From Apostichopus parvimensis (lineage: Eukaryota > Echinodermata > Holothuroidea > Aspidochirotida > Stichopodidae), in the NCBI GenBank assembly GCA_000934455.1, contig KN889769.1, forward strand, positions 1 to 64,000: 64,000 bases of DNA, in the 5' to 3' direction. The notes beneath the pieces were generated by a model. That model was not told where the DNA came from. It made no database searches and saw nothing but the letters and a program-made list of their open reading frames with translations. The stretch's first letter is position 1. Each line of letters starts with the position of its first letter. The translations under genes and the position numbers were made by a program. Below, piece by piece: positions 1 to 11,911 of the stretch.

Positions 1-1169
1 ACCAATTAGCTCAAAAAAACCAATAGTGGCAGGATATCACTATGACGATATTTGTTAATATATAATAAGGCAGATCATTTCGGGGCAAAAGCTCGATGAC
101 TCTGTATAACCTTAACAACTTTTGAGAGACAATAGGAAAATACTTTTCCATAACACAGGAAGGAAGAAGATCGATCACACGTTACGTCATGAAGGTTTGA
201 TAAGAAATATTGCACCCCGTTATACCACTTTTACAAAAATGTCCCTTAAAAATATGAGGCTCACCAATTGTAACGGCTGGACTATTAATTCTAACACAGT
301 GACCTCAGGTGAACGCCAACATCGACAAGAAAACATAGCACTTTTTATGGCTCCAAATAACATAGGTACAGTTTATTACCATCTTTTTCAAAATTTCAAA
401 TGGTGCTGAGTATCATCCGAGGAGTTTTCAGTGTGAAGTTGAAAGAAACTTTTGTGTGGTTGATTTATTAGAATTTATTAATCAACGAATTAACATTAAT
501 AACATTTAGGTCTATACATTGAACGTCCGTGGCGTCAACTTCAAGTTTCCTTTAGTAGAGCATCCCAGAGATTTAGTATAGTTTAAATCTGAATAGCGGT
601 AGAAACACTTTTATTTTACTACATATTTTTTATTATTTTTTTATGGATTATGATTTATCCTTTCAGCTTTGAATCAAAAGACACGTCCAGGCAGAGTTCA
701 GAAAATGTACGTCTTCATTTTGCAGCAAAGCATTGGTTCTCCCTATGCTATATACTGCAGCTGTATAATTATGTAAGCGGGGAGGACGTGGTCATAGATG
801 GGTGGAGGGACGGGGTCTTGTGCCTTTGTGAAAAATCCAACGGATATTGAACCCTTTTGACATTCTATAGGAAGTTGTTGTCAGACTGTCGGAATTTATT
901 CAGTTTATCTTTCGTTTTTACGTCGTTAACAATGAAACTCTTATTGGAATAACGTCACTCATTGATATAGAAGGTTAGTCAACTTCGTAAAGTCAAATAA
1001 GTATTAAATTTTGAGGGCGGCATTGAAAGTACCCATCAATAGATGGTATGGGGTGCATGAGGGGTAGCGAAAAAATACGAAGAGTGAACTTGAGATTGTG
1101 ACAATTGGTGAGGACTGAGTGATGCATCAGTGTTTTCGTAATATGTGTTTGTTTATTTCTTTCTTGTAT

Positions 1170-1255
1170 TCCCGGGGTGGGGCGGGGTGGGCGGGATGGG
1201 GTTGGGTGGGTCGGGATGGACGGGATGGGGATGCATTTTGGGGCGGTGGGTTAAG
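1170..1255 (+). repeat. G-rich tract with G-quadruplex potential
   Basis: The + strand carries a dense series of GGG and GGGG runs separated by one to four bases (GGGGTGGGGCGGGGTGGG and similar) for about 85 bases. More than four G-runs with short loops meet the usual pattern for a G-quadruplex. No gene abuts it, so any regulatory meaning is unknown. Confidence 0.6.
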
Positions 1256-2084
1256 TGCATATTTCACTTTATGATAGGTTATCCTTATATCTGCTTTGCC
1301 TCACAAATCTGATAAAAGGCCTATAGTTTGCCCGATTTCGATAGTATGATAAAAGTTGCCACTTGCCTTATAAGATCACAATTTACTTATGAAACTAAAG
1401 AACGTGGGAAATGATGTGGTGAAACAAAGGACGATTTGCAGTTCTTGCGTCCTCAAACGGTCAGATCCAAGTGGTGGAAGAAGGGGAGGGGGGGGGGGGC
1501 GTTCACATTAACCTGAAATTACTAAGAGAAATGAAACAAAATTGTTTCCACATGTGTTAGTATTGTACAAGCATTTGAATAACCTCAAATAGTCAAAGTC
1601 ATATGTAAAGGGGAACTTAGCTTTTAAGATCAACTTTTAAAAGGCAGCAAAAGAGAAGTCTCTTTTTAGATCAAATAAACGATGAAAGACGTTTTAATAC
1701 TTCAGGAAGTGTGTCATCGGTGTTTAAAGTTTTCGGGGACTTTTCGGGGGTGTCCTTTGCAGTTAATGAGGTCTTTGGTCTGCGCCTTGTTCGACAGAAA
1801 TCACGTCTACTTTATTTTCATAGTCAGTCTATAACGTAATCACCAACTACTGCTGGTGGAAAGTAACTCAGTTTCTACGGTCGACAGTACAAGCATATCA
1901 TATTACGTTTCAACTCCAAATCAAAAAGTTCTAATAAACATACAACATACTTTAGCATAACACGAGAACGGTTACTATTGGTCACTAGCCCTTTACTAAC
2001 GTTTACTTGGTCACTAGCTGAGATAACATGTGCCTTGCTGGTTTTTCAAGTGTCCTTCATTATGTTACCCTTCCTACTGTTATG

Positions 2085-2165
2085 TTAGTTTTGTATTAAT
2101 CTTGTACAAACATATGAGAAATAAATTTGAAATTGAAAAAAAAAATTGAAACTTGAAATTAAAAT
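2085..2165 (+). mobile_element. Possible 3' tail of a non-LTR retroposon
   Basis: An AATAAA-containing stretch is followed within 20 bases by a run of ten A and then by degenerate TTGAAA-type repeats. Ending in an A-rich, simple-repeat tail is typical of LINE or SINE insertions. No open frame or pol III promoter boxes can be made out upstream, so the family and the 5' end are unknown. It could equally be an unrelated AT-rich stretch. Confidence 0.3.
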
Positions 2166-2261
2166 ATCGGTCAACGTATGTTTCGTACATTTACAATTAA
2201 CCATTGGCCTAGTACACATAGCATATTTCCACAGGGTCGTCAGTAGAATGTACCGTACAAC

Positions 2262-2275
2262 GTATGACGTCATAC
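2262..2275. promoter_or_regulatory. CRE-type 14-bp palindrome
   Basis: GTATGACGTCATAC is a perfect 14-bp palindrome centred on TGACGTCA, the consensus binding site of CREB/ATF bZIP factors. A second TGACGTCA lies at 4298-4305. No gene start is recognisable beside either site, so function is unproven. Confidence 0.3.
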
Positions 2276-4297
2276 ACTATAGGAAAAAAGAAACAATTTA
2301 CACATTTGAATTAAGGGTTAAGAGACATCTGGTGGGCTTAGTACGGACAAAAATTTTAATTTATATGTAGCCTATATGTGCGCATATATTGTATACGGCG
2401 TGTTCCGTGCTCACAACTTGACTGTCTTATACAACAAAGTTTCGCAGGCAAAGTTCGTATAGGTCTATTGCACATAATACAAAACAAACACAGAAGTGGG
2501 ACTTCCCCGATCACAAGACCTTTCAAATTCAAGCGATATAAATATCATAAAATGAACTAATATAACTCCTTGCAAGTATTGTTGACCAAGTGACACGTTA
2601 CTGGCTAAATGTCAATGACTGATAAACTAAACTTCAGTTGCGAACTTTGATTTGTCATATGATCCATTCTGTTGTGATTAGAACAAACATATTTGCGTGT
2701 ACCGATTGAATAGATAGCCTATTGCTTCAGGTTTGTATCGAACGCCGATAGGGCCAATTTATATAGAATGAACGTAAGTATACAAGACATGGGAACTTGT
2801 GAACATTTAAAATCATCGTACAATGGAAGTATCCTTTTAATAACATCAGCAGAAATATATATTACAATATCGTATCTTTGTAGTTGATCATCCGAGATAT
2901 TGCATAGGCCTATCGTAATGTACAGTGAGCACATGGTAGTATGTTTCTCTGTTACGTCATTATCATCCTGTGGTGTGTATGGAACGCCAGAGAGACAACA
3001 CCACGTGAGCATTTTGATATGTAAGACGGTATGATGATGTACTTAATAGATATACGATGATGTAAATACATATACGTTTATAATAAAATTGTTGTAATTT
3101 TATATAAAAATACCTAATTAACTCGCTCATGTAAGCTAAACGTTTTGAATACAGCATTTACAAGTTTACTGTTCATATTGGTTTGTAAACACAACATACG
3201 TTCTCAACTTAACTTATTAAACACTTGATATTATTTTAATGCAACAAACTAAGTAAGTTAGTTTGCGTATTTCATCGGAAATGATTGCATTTACAATATA
3301 TTGAAATGGTGCGAAAATTGTGAAAAAGGTGCTGATCAATATAAGTATACAGGGTTTGATTCTCATTTACCAATGAAATCATATTTATAATTAGGTTAGG
3401 TCCAAAACATAGTCTTGCTAATAACTCATTTTGCATTTTTGGTGAGGTCTGGGGGGGGGGGGGGCTGTACACCCTCACACCCCACGCCTGGAGCCGCGTC
3501 TAGGTTTATATATGTTTCAGGCAGCAACGGTGTATTTTACTTCATATTTACTTTTGAGAAAAAAATGAAGTAATAGGCTCCGTTTATCGTTTAAGGTGTC
3601 CCCTAAACACAAAGTTAAACTCAAACACGATCTTCGCCTTGTGGATTTACTTAAATTTAAACGTTACGTTGTGAACCATCTGTTATAGAAATGCAAAATG
3701 TCTCCTTTTGATACTGTCATATATACTTGTCTAATATATGCATCCTTTTTATTACGTGATTGAGTGATAACGCAAATACCGATTTTTCCTTAAGTGTTAC
3801 AAATAAAGCCCCAACACCAACCCCAACCCCACCCCCTGCCTACCCCACCTTCTTTCCCTCTCTCGTTGATTTCACTTGTCAGATTCCAGTTTAAATGCAA
3901 CCTAATATTGTACCGCGGACTAATTGTAATAAATACCATATCATGCCGATTAATATCTGTCACTGCTCTAAATACCAACCATACACCACCGAGCCGAGCA
4001 TTGCTCAATGAAAACAATAGCATTTATGCAACCTCACGGAGGGCATCATTATTTTCCTTAAAGAAAACTAAACCAACAATTCCTCCACCTCTGACACAAA
4101 ATAATTCTCATTTCTGATTCGTTCGTTCGTATAGAGTCAAACTTTTATTTTTGGTTGATGTTTCATCTCATAGTTGCTTGGGTCTAATTGATGACATGTT
4201 TATTGAAGATAAACTCGCATATTTCCACGTTTCTTAGAATTGGTCCAGCTGACCATCTCGATGTACACCGACGCGGTTCGTCCTTCCTGGCGCCCTA

Positions 4298-4305
4298 TGA
4301 CGTCA
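4298..4305. promoter_or_regulatory. CRE consensus TGACGTCA
   Basis: A perfect 8-bp CREB/ATF site, about 2 kb from a similar palindrome at 2262-2275. An exact 8-mer is expected about once per 65 kb by chance, so two in 2 kb is mildly notable. No promoter can be assigned. Confidence 0.25.
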
Positions 4306-7230
4306 TCCATTCTAATTCATGTAACCATTCTGTACGCCGAGGAAAAACATCTTAGAAGGCGTGGCTTTGCCTTTTACGTCACACAATTTTAAATCACACA
4401 CAGAGTTTAAAGAAATAAAATACCGAGTATTGAATTATTGATGTACCAACAACAACATTATCACATGACAACATTCTCCGACCTATGTAGATGCATATAA
4501 GAATGTGGTTATTTTGGAACAGACTGACCGTAACGTTTTGCTTTCCGTTCTCAGATTCGTTTAAAGGTTTCAAAAAGGTTCTTCAATAACATTGGCAAAC
4601 AGATTACAGGCTCAAACCAGAAATAAAATCGAGACCTAGAACCACTGGAAACAGTCGAAGAGGGGGGAGGGGTCGATGACAACACCTCTAACATTTGGAA
4701 AAAGGGCATACCCCTCCCCTGTCTTTGCTCTGAAAATTATCATTCACAGATATTTCGTCCTCAGTTAAAATTGATATGACTTGATACTTGATATTGATAC
4801 TTGGTTTCTTTAAAAGGCACGGAGCCCCCGATCGGGGGGAGGGGGAAGGGAGGTTAGCTTAGACATGACCCCCATAATTTCATGCGGGCATGGTGGCGGC
4901 ATTTTCAGCACCTCTCAATATCGGCACTTTTTACCTCCTATATATACATCATAGTTCACAAACCTTATTCCATCTGTGATCATGAGAAGCGAAATCCGAT
5001 TAAAAAGGTGCATGCTGCAGGTATTGATGAATATGTTGAAGACACATCAAGGAGAGACTGGAAAAAAATGAAACTAAGAAAAGAAAAGCAATACAAAGAA
5101 TAAAACGGATTGAAAACAATACATCGACACAAACAGACATTGACCGAGGAGAGGTAAGGATTGAGTCTATAAATCTATGAATGTTTTTGCTTTAATCCAG
5201 TCTTTTTGGCAGAGCAAAATCAATGACATGCAACCCCTCCAAGTACCCTACACATTTCACACCATTTCTTTGTGCTCCATTAAAACTTACATCTTTCTGA
5301 TCCCTTTATAGACGGGCTTAGCCTAATACTCGACCTATGTAAGTTATTGGAAGTTAGTACATTGTGAAGAACATAATAAGCATATTGCGCAGGTCGGCGC
5401 CCCTCGTTTGTTTTTTAATTCAACCAAGATTTTAGGCCGAAGGGATGTCTTTAAGCAATAAAAAGTGAGAGAGTGAAAGAGAAAAAAATCTATGACAAGA
5501 ATAATAACTGTTCATTACTCTGTGAATACCAACAGGGACTAAGTATGCCAAATGCAAACGCTTGTTACGAAAATATCCTTAAGTATCAAACTCGCTATTT
5601 TTAGATTTGAAGAAAAATATTCCAATCTTTGTTAACTTTGTTCTCTTTATTTTGAATAGGGGGAACTCGTGGGAAAACTGAACAAGTCGGTCTCAGTCGG
5701 AGAACTTCATGAGTTTTAGCGCATCATTCACTGGGTTGGTGACTCATGATGGAGCTATGGGGAAACACCGGTGATGAGTCACTTCGAAGATCACGTCTTT
5801 TCAAGAATGGGGTGACTAACATCTTATGTTGTCATGGGTCTTATTGAGATTCTGCGGTCGGTAACCCGCTGTTCCGCCACGCTTCGATCTCGATAATTTT
5901 CTTGCCTCTGCACAGTTGGACCGCTGTTCCTACCAGCTATTTATATTACCTAACTTCACATACTGCTGGCAACAATCTAATAGATATATGGCCTAACGAT
6001 ATGTATTTAGAGTCATATCGAGTTTTGGCAATAATATGTTTTAATGGAATTATGAAAACAAAAGACCGAGTATGATTCCACCGCAGGGATAAATGTTATA
6101 GCAATACGAATCACGATATTATACTCTTGTAAAAACGATATAGCCGCCTGCAGTTATAGTAGTGGTGGCGCCATCACACTTTGTGATCTTCCCTGATGGA
6201 TGGAAATCCGGAATGTTGGAACTTCGTGTATTTGGATTGGACGTTGTACCTATGGAAACATTATGGTAGCGTCACAAATTTAATGATGATTACGTAATTA
6301 TGAATCGAAAATTTCAATATACGTTATGCTATAACAGTGTTTTGTATTGGTCTATACATTAAATTTCTATGTTCCATGCAACTTGCATTTTCATCTAACC
6401 ATCTGTGCTGACATCAAACAGTCAAACTTACATGTTTTAATGACTCATGCAAGGTTCTGATAAACTGCCGAGCCTGTTCTGCAAATTCTTTACGATATTC
6501 CTATTAGCTCATATCAGAGGTTTTCTGTAACATATACACCTTACCTATGTAAATACGTACAGCAAAGGAAGTGAGGTCAGGCCTGACGAAAAGGGGTTGT
6601 GGGCCAGAGCTCCTGGGCTCGGGGTCAACTAGGGATTGGGGGTCTGGCCGATGACAACTTCCTTTTCCCGGGATCCTTCCTGGCTCTCGACGCCCCGGGG
6701 TGAGGGTACAGCAAGAGATTCCTGCGTAAACCTGCTCTATGCACACACAAAAAACATACATCCCGGACTACCAAAAAGAAATTAGGGTATTCGTAACGCC
6801 GGAGAAACGGTAAAGGGAAGCAAATAACGTATATTAGGAAACGGATTCGAATCAGCTCCACGGTAGAATCCATTTTCAGTTTGTCGTTTTTATGCCTGCG
6901 TAGGACTTCACATTGGATACAGATCCAAATTGCGATATCTAACATTGTAAACATTGCAGTTCAAATATCGATGTAGCTTATCAGTCTATTTTCCGTGGTA
7001 CCCCTCGTCGCACTTTAGTTTCAAGAATTTACGTACAAGTTTGACTGTCGCCAAGTACTTACTAAGATGCCTCAGTAATGCTTCAGGGATATACGCTTCT
7101 CCGTGCAAGCAGGCCTAGGCCTGCTTTCCAACAGCGAGGGTTGATGGAAAAAGAAGACAAAGGGCATATTATTTCCCTGGGCCATGTAATCAGTATCGAA
7201 CGAGTCTGAAATTTTCAAAAACACGTCTCA

Positions 7231-9304
7231 GTTAAGATGTCGCACTTCTAAGAGTTAGAAATAAGGCACAAGAAATATACGCAGATTTGAAGGCTATAGG
7301 AGATGTCCTCGTTCGACGATCCGGCGCTAAAGGTCAAACATTATGGATAGCGGAATGTGTTCGACACCACATTTGACGGGCAAGACGAGAGGGGCTACTA
7401 CGACAGGGCTCGAGGTCAATGATGGGGTCTTTGGGGGGGGGGGGGGGGGGGGGGGATTCAGAACTATGTTCTATCATTTCTATATTCTCATTAAGGGAAA
7501 TCACAGATTTAAAAAAGAGGTCGGCAGACATCGTTTTAAAAGACCCATGCCCATGGAAATAATATTGTAACTATTTTTTTTCTTACAGTTTAAGAATAAG
7601 GTTTAAGCGTTATGCGAATTTTGCATGGGGTCTACGACACGGTTTGAATTGCGTACAGTTAATGAGCATGCAGGCTTCAGGAGTACCTGGTTTCTCTACC
7701 ATTCTTATTTTGTCGGCACTTCACTATACCACGATTGTAGCTAAAGCAACACGTTTTCGTTTTCGACAATTGCAAGGGTTTTAAGCCCGTATGACTGTAA
7801 CAACTGTAACACCGTCCTTTCGAGCTTTCCACGACGTAAGAGCAAACCCATTCCCTTAGACCTCTCCACTGGACTACATAACATGTAATACCCCTCCTCC
7901 GTACAAAAATGGTGATGCGCCCCTGTGTGGGACCCCAACTGCAGGTACTCGTCTCAACTCTGAAGTTACATTAGGATATGCGATGGAGTGGGTGGGGGAG
8001 GGGGTATTAGAGGATAACTTAAATATATGTGATCGACAACCACTGCCCAAGTCATCGGATAGATCTTTCATTGCCCTTGCCAGATAAAGTCTTATGGAAC
8101 GGTCTCGACATGTTATTTTCTTCATAACATTGGGAAACAGATGGCGTTCCGTACAAGTGAAGTCAGCCAACTGAAAACGACTCAGGTCGCTTTCCGTCAA
8201 CTAAACCCGTAGAAGTGACGAAAGCGGGTCATCCACATTATTAAAATCCTTTTTCTCCTGCATTTTGAAAACTGAATATCAGAAGTGCCATCTTGTCATG
8301 TTTTCGTGTCCGATTTTGCATTAATTGTACAAAGGAGCTCGAAAGTTGAATATTGTTGTATCTTCCGTCACGTTGACTTTGTATTAGGAGCAGATCCACG
8401 AGATAAGCATGAAGGTAAGGCACATGCAGTAATACTAGTAACAACATAAGCTTTAGTGTCACAACTGTTAAGCTGCTCCAGAGACCCCACACTGTGGGGT
8501 AGTTTCTAAGATTGCTGTCTATGGAATTGAAATTTTTACTGGGTATTGGTTATGGATAAATTGATTCCTGATTTAAGCTGAATTAAACAAACATTCCAAT
8601 GGCAATTTGCAACCAGAGGTATAGCAATCTATTACTTCACTGTTTAGCTAGAAATTGATTAATCAATCAGAGTGTACAGTACACTGCTTACACACTTGGT
8701 GATGAAGTGACAAGCAAGCAAGGGCGGGGTGTGATACAGATAGCATATATCATTGAGTTGCCCTAGGAGTTCCAGGATGCATGCCTTTATTTTCCTGGAT
8801 AAATACAGAGTGAATTTCTTTGTGTTTGTGTGGCTGCCATGTGAATAACATGACATGTTTCACTTTTGTTGTGGCTGCCAGCTGGCAAATTGTTGCTACC
8901 CATTGTAAGAATTGAAAAATATTGGGGGGGGGGGAGGGGGAAAACAAGACATTTTGTGTATTTTGAACCAGTGAAATTGCAATAGAGTTATGTATGTGTA
9001 CTGTATCAATTCTACTGTATGGTAAGTATCAGAAAGAGAGGCATACAATATGAGGAATTTTTAATCATCACCAGATACATAATTCAGTAGAAAATACAAT
9101 ATTTGTTACAAGTACATACCCGCATTGTCTCTGCTCATTACCTTCTTTCTCCCTCCATCCCTCACCACAGGTGAAAAACTGATCATACTGCTGTTCTGCA
9201 TTAAATCAAATTGAAAACTGACTTGATAATTGTTGTATATACCTTTTATGAAAAAGCAAGAAAATAGATTTTAAAATTGCTAATTTTTTGCTTATGTTGT
9301 GAAG
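7231..9304. other. Region upstream of the small + strand gene; candidate 5' exon
   Basis: Two possible coding stretches lie here. Positions 7236-7373 (+) are open for 46 codons without a Met, after an AG that could be an acceptor. Positions 7343-7414 (+) start with ATG and run 24 codons to a weak GTCAAT donor in the phase needed to join the exon at 9305. Neither resembles a known protein. A run of 23 G follows at 7433-7455. The rest (7500-9300) is AT-rich and shows no coding sequence I can support. Confidence 0.3.
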
Positions 9305-9325
9305 GGTGGACGATGGGTTTCCTTG

Positions 9326-10258
9326 ATGGCACGCAAATTCAAAAATCCAGATGGTAGCATGAACTGGAGAGTGATTGCAGCTGCTACCTATGCTACCTCT
9401 GTTTGGACTATTTTGGGAATGCTGGCATTGGCTTACAAGCAAGGACATTTGACATTGACAACAGAGAGCAAAGAACCCAGGGTTTCCGTGGTGGTGGACA
9501 GAAAAGAAAGTAAGTTGAAGAAGTTGTGACTTAGTTATTTTACATAGATAAATAAATTCTGCATCACGTGTGTAATCCATGATAAGGATTATAGAAGGTA
9601 AAGAAATTTACAGTGACATGGTTCAAATGTTGGCACAGGCAATGAGTATTGAAAAAAAAAAAAAAACTAGCAAATGAAAGGTTTATAAGGACAGAAGAAA
9701 AAATTATAACAATAGATCTGAGATTCTACTTTTTAGTAATTTAAGGTCAAATTTGTAAATGAATAAAACATTTAAAAGATATTTTGTTGTGCTCAAAATT
9801 TGGTAAGGTAAGGTTTTACATCACAGCTTAACAATGTGAGTTAAAATATCATTTTAACAATTCTGTTGCACCAGTATTCTACATGCATTCACATATATAA
9901 AAGAAGACGGAAAGTCTGAATGTTTTGTGCATTGTACCAAGAAAGACAAATTGCAAAGGTCACATCTTCACTGTTGGCAAATTGTTTAATTTTGTAAACC
10001 TACCTCATATTGCTTAATTTGTCTTTAGATCAGAGAATAGTAATCATGTATTTATATAAAAGTTAGAGGCCAGGCCTTTGATCCTCCTTTTGATCAGCAT
10101 TTTTCAGTGGAACTACTAATGATTATAAAATGATGCCATATAATCACTTTTTAATTTTCACTGCATAACTTGTCATATTCTGTCAATATGCAGGATCAAG
10201 GATCATCGCTGAGGATGTTGCGGAAAACAAGTACACACCAGAAAATTTCATCGGTTGA
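9326..10258 (+). CDS. Small single-pass membrane protein, unrecognised (2 coding exons)
   Basis: Exons 9305-9509 and 10194-10258 join in phase (GAAA|GTAAGT to a CAG acceptor). Starting at the first ATG (9326) gives 82 residues beginning MARKFKNPDG and ending YTPENFIG. One hydrophobic stretch (about residues 17-36, VIAAATYATSVWTILGML) is flanked by a basic, Trp-containing N-terminus and a charged tail, as in small mitochondrial or ER membrane proteins. An in-frame stop lies just upstream in the intron (near 9282), so the exon starts after the AG at 9303-9304. Seven more in-frame codons before the ATG leave room for a coding 5' exon, perhaps 7343-7414. The start context is weak (T at -3). I cannot name a family. 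The clean splice phases and membrane-protein layout support a real gene. Its 3' UTR runs toward an AATAAA at 11869, tail to tail with TTC8. Confidence 0.5.
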
Positions 10259-11868
10259 AGCTGCAAAACTTGGAGAAGTGGATCAGAAAATACAGAATAT
10301 CAGTTTTGTTGTGTCTAAGCTGAAAAGACAATTGTGCAATAGAAGTGACGTGATCCAGACCTTTAGAGAGAGAGGAGAGTGGAGTCAAGTATCAGAGTCG
10401 AATGCAATGATTTTTGTTACTCATCTGAACCCTACACTTTATGTAGGAACTGCAAAATTCTGAAATACTGTTAATCATGCTCAGACCACTGATTTATCAA
10501 CTATTTATGCTGCACATTCCCCTAGCCTTGGTAGCAGTTTGATATTTAGAACACCGTTTGCACACTACCTGAGCAGTATAACCTCCCAGGAAGTGTTAGA
10601 AGTATTGCTAGGAATCTAGCAGGGTAGAAGTATGATACCCATACTTTTGTTTCCTGTTGGGGGAGGGGAAGGTGGTAATTTCACATTTAAAATGGAACTA
10701 AACTTTGTTTGTTGAATTTTGACTAAAATATCAGACTTAACAAATTGTGGTTGGTATGAGAAACCACTGAAAAGAATTAAATTTGGTTGCCTTTGTTGAC
10801 CATTTTGAGCCATTTTTGCCCATGTTACATTGTCCCATGTTCACTGACGGTATTGTTTAAAATTTCAGAAAGAGCATATACAAGTTGGTTGGTGCAGACA
10901 CGGAGATTTATAGCAATAACTAAATTATTTGTCAAGTGAAATTCCTTCACGAATACAATTTTATTCCAGCAGGACTCTTGTACTTGACTTAAAATTTATC
11001 TACACAGATATTGTGTACACCAGATCGGCTGTGAGTTTGAACAGTTATTTGGCTTTGCAAAGGATGCCACTGGTGTTGGCTCTTGGTAACGATGGAAATC
11101 AAAGAGATATTTTTGAAATAATCAAATAATTGTGTTTGTAACAGTTTTGTCTTGTACATTCATTTCTTCATGAAACAGTCAGTACTATAGGATCTCAACT
11201 TCTGAGAAGTGAAACACCAATAATAAACATGTCAAAAAGATTTTTCTACCTATCATAACTCATCCCAAAAATTGGTAAGCTAATGTGAGATTGCATTGGA
11301 TGCAAAATTTAACGTTATCATAAAATATGAATCTCTTTTATTCTACTTATTTTATTTATTCTGCTTTTATTCCACTAAAATCACACCATATCCAATAAGG
11401 CACTCATGTCAAAGGTTTTCTAATGCAAAAACAGTACTTACATTCATTTTGTGGGACACAAAATTTGAATGGTCTTGAATATACAGTGTAAAGCTCACTG
11501 ATTAGAAGCAGCCAATTGGCTGTTTATCTGCATAGAAGAGTGTTCCATGGCTTGCGATATAAGATTGTCAATAAATATTGAAAGATTTTCTTCTGCAGTC
11601 CACCAAAATCACACCAGATCAAATTAGATCAGGCATTGATGCTAAAGGTTTGCTGATGTTAGAACAGTACATTACATTAAATTTGTGGGACACAAAACTT
11701 TAATGCTTCGCATAAACAGTGTAAAACTGATTAGACGCAGGCAATTGGTTTTATCTGCGTAGATAGCTGAGTTAGACTGATGGATATTCCATTATGTGTG
11801 GACATTACGTGACCTTATCAGAGTTACACAATGTGCAGCTTTGCGTAGAAAATAATTGTAAATTGACA
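10259..11868 (+). other. Probable 3' UTR of the small membrane-protein gene
   Basis: This AT-rich stretch has no convincing coding potential on either strand and ends at an AATAAA. It contains a diverged tandem duplication (11369-11550 and 11599-11775). Calling it all 3' UTR is inference from the absence of an earlier clear polyadenylation signal. Confidence 0.35.
11369..11775. repeat. Diverged tandem duplication, about 230-bp period
   Basis: Two copies, near 11369-11550 and 11599-11775, share blocks in the same order: AAATCACACCA, CAGTACWTACATT, TGTGGGACACAAAA, ACAGTGTAAA, a GATTAGA block and CAATTGG followed by TTTATCTGC. Numerous small indels show that the duplication is old. Confidence 0.65.
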
Positions 11869-11874
11869 AATAAA
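11869..11874 (+). promoter_or_regulatory. Polyadenylation signal AATAAA (+ strand gene)
   Basis: AATAAA on the + strand, followed 31 bp later by an AATAAA on the - strand (11906-11911). It is the natural 3' end for the small + strand gene. Confidence 0.4.
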
Positions 11875-11905
11875 AGGAAATGATGTCGTAGAGTTACTCT
11901 TCACT

Positions 11906-11911
11906 TTTATT
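11906..11911 (-). promoter_or_regulatory. Polyadenylation signal for TTC8
   Basis: TTTATT on the + strand reads AATAAA on the - strand. It is the first such hexamer I see downstream of the TTC8 stop (13369), implying a 3' UTR of about 1.45 kb. It converges with the + strand signal at 11869-11874. Confidence 0.4.

Larger units (their letters stand above)
1..7230. other. Left flank with no recognisable gene
   Basis: I see no open frame on either strand here that resembles a known protein or is supported by convincing splice sites. The stretches that are open are short (about 110 codons at most) and lack conserved motifs. The region is AT-rich with local G-rich islands (1170-1255, a poly-G run near 1486-1499, another near 3452-3463) and a GC-rich patch at 6590-6700. 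Two perfect TGACGTCA palindromes, an inverted pair of AP-1-like sites and an A-rich retroposon-like tail are listed separately. It could hold distal regulatory DNA or the non-coding 5' part of the small gene at 9.3 kb, but nothing in the sequence decides this. Confidence 0.5.

Noticed and set aside
122-409. 95-codon + strand open frame at the left edge
   Set aside because: No conserved motif or splice support seen.
6504-6954. Two - strand open frames of 85 and 109 codons in a GC-rich patch
   Set aside because: No recognisable motif, no splice context and overlapping frames; chance openness is likely.
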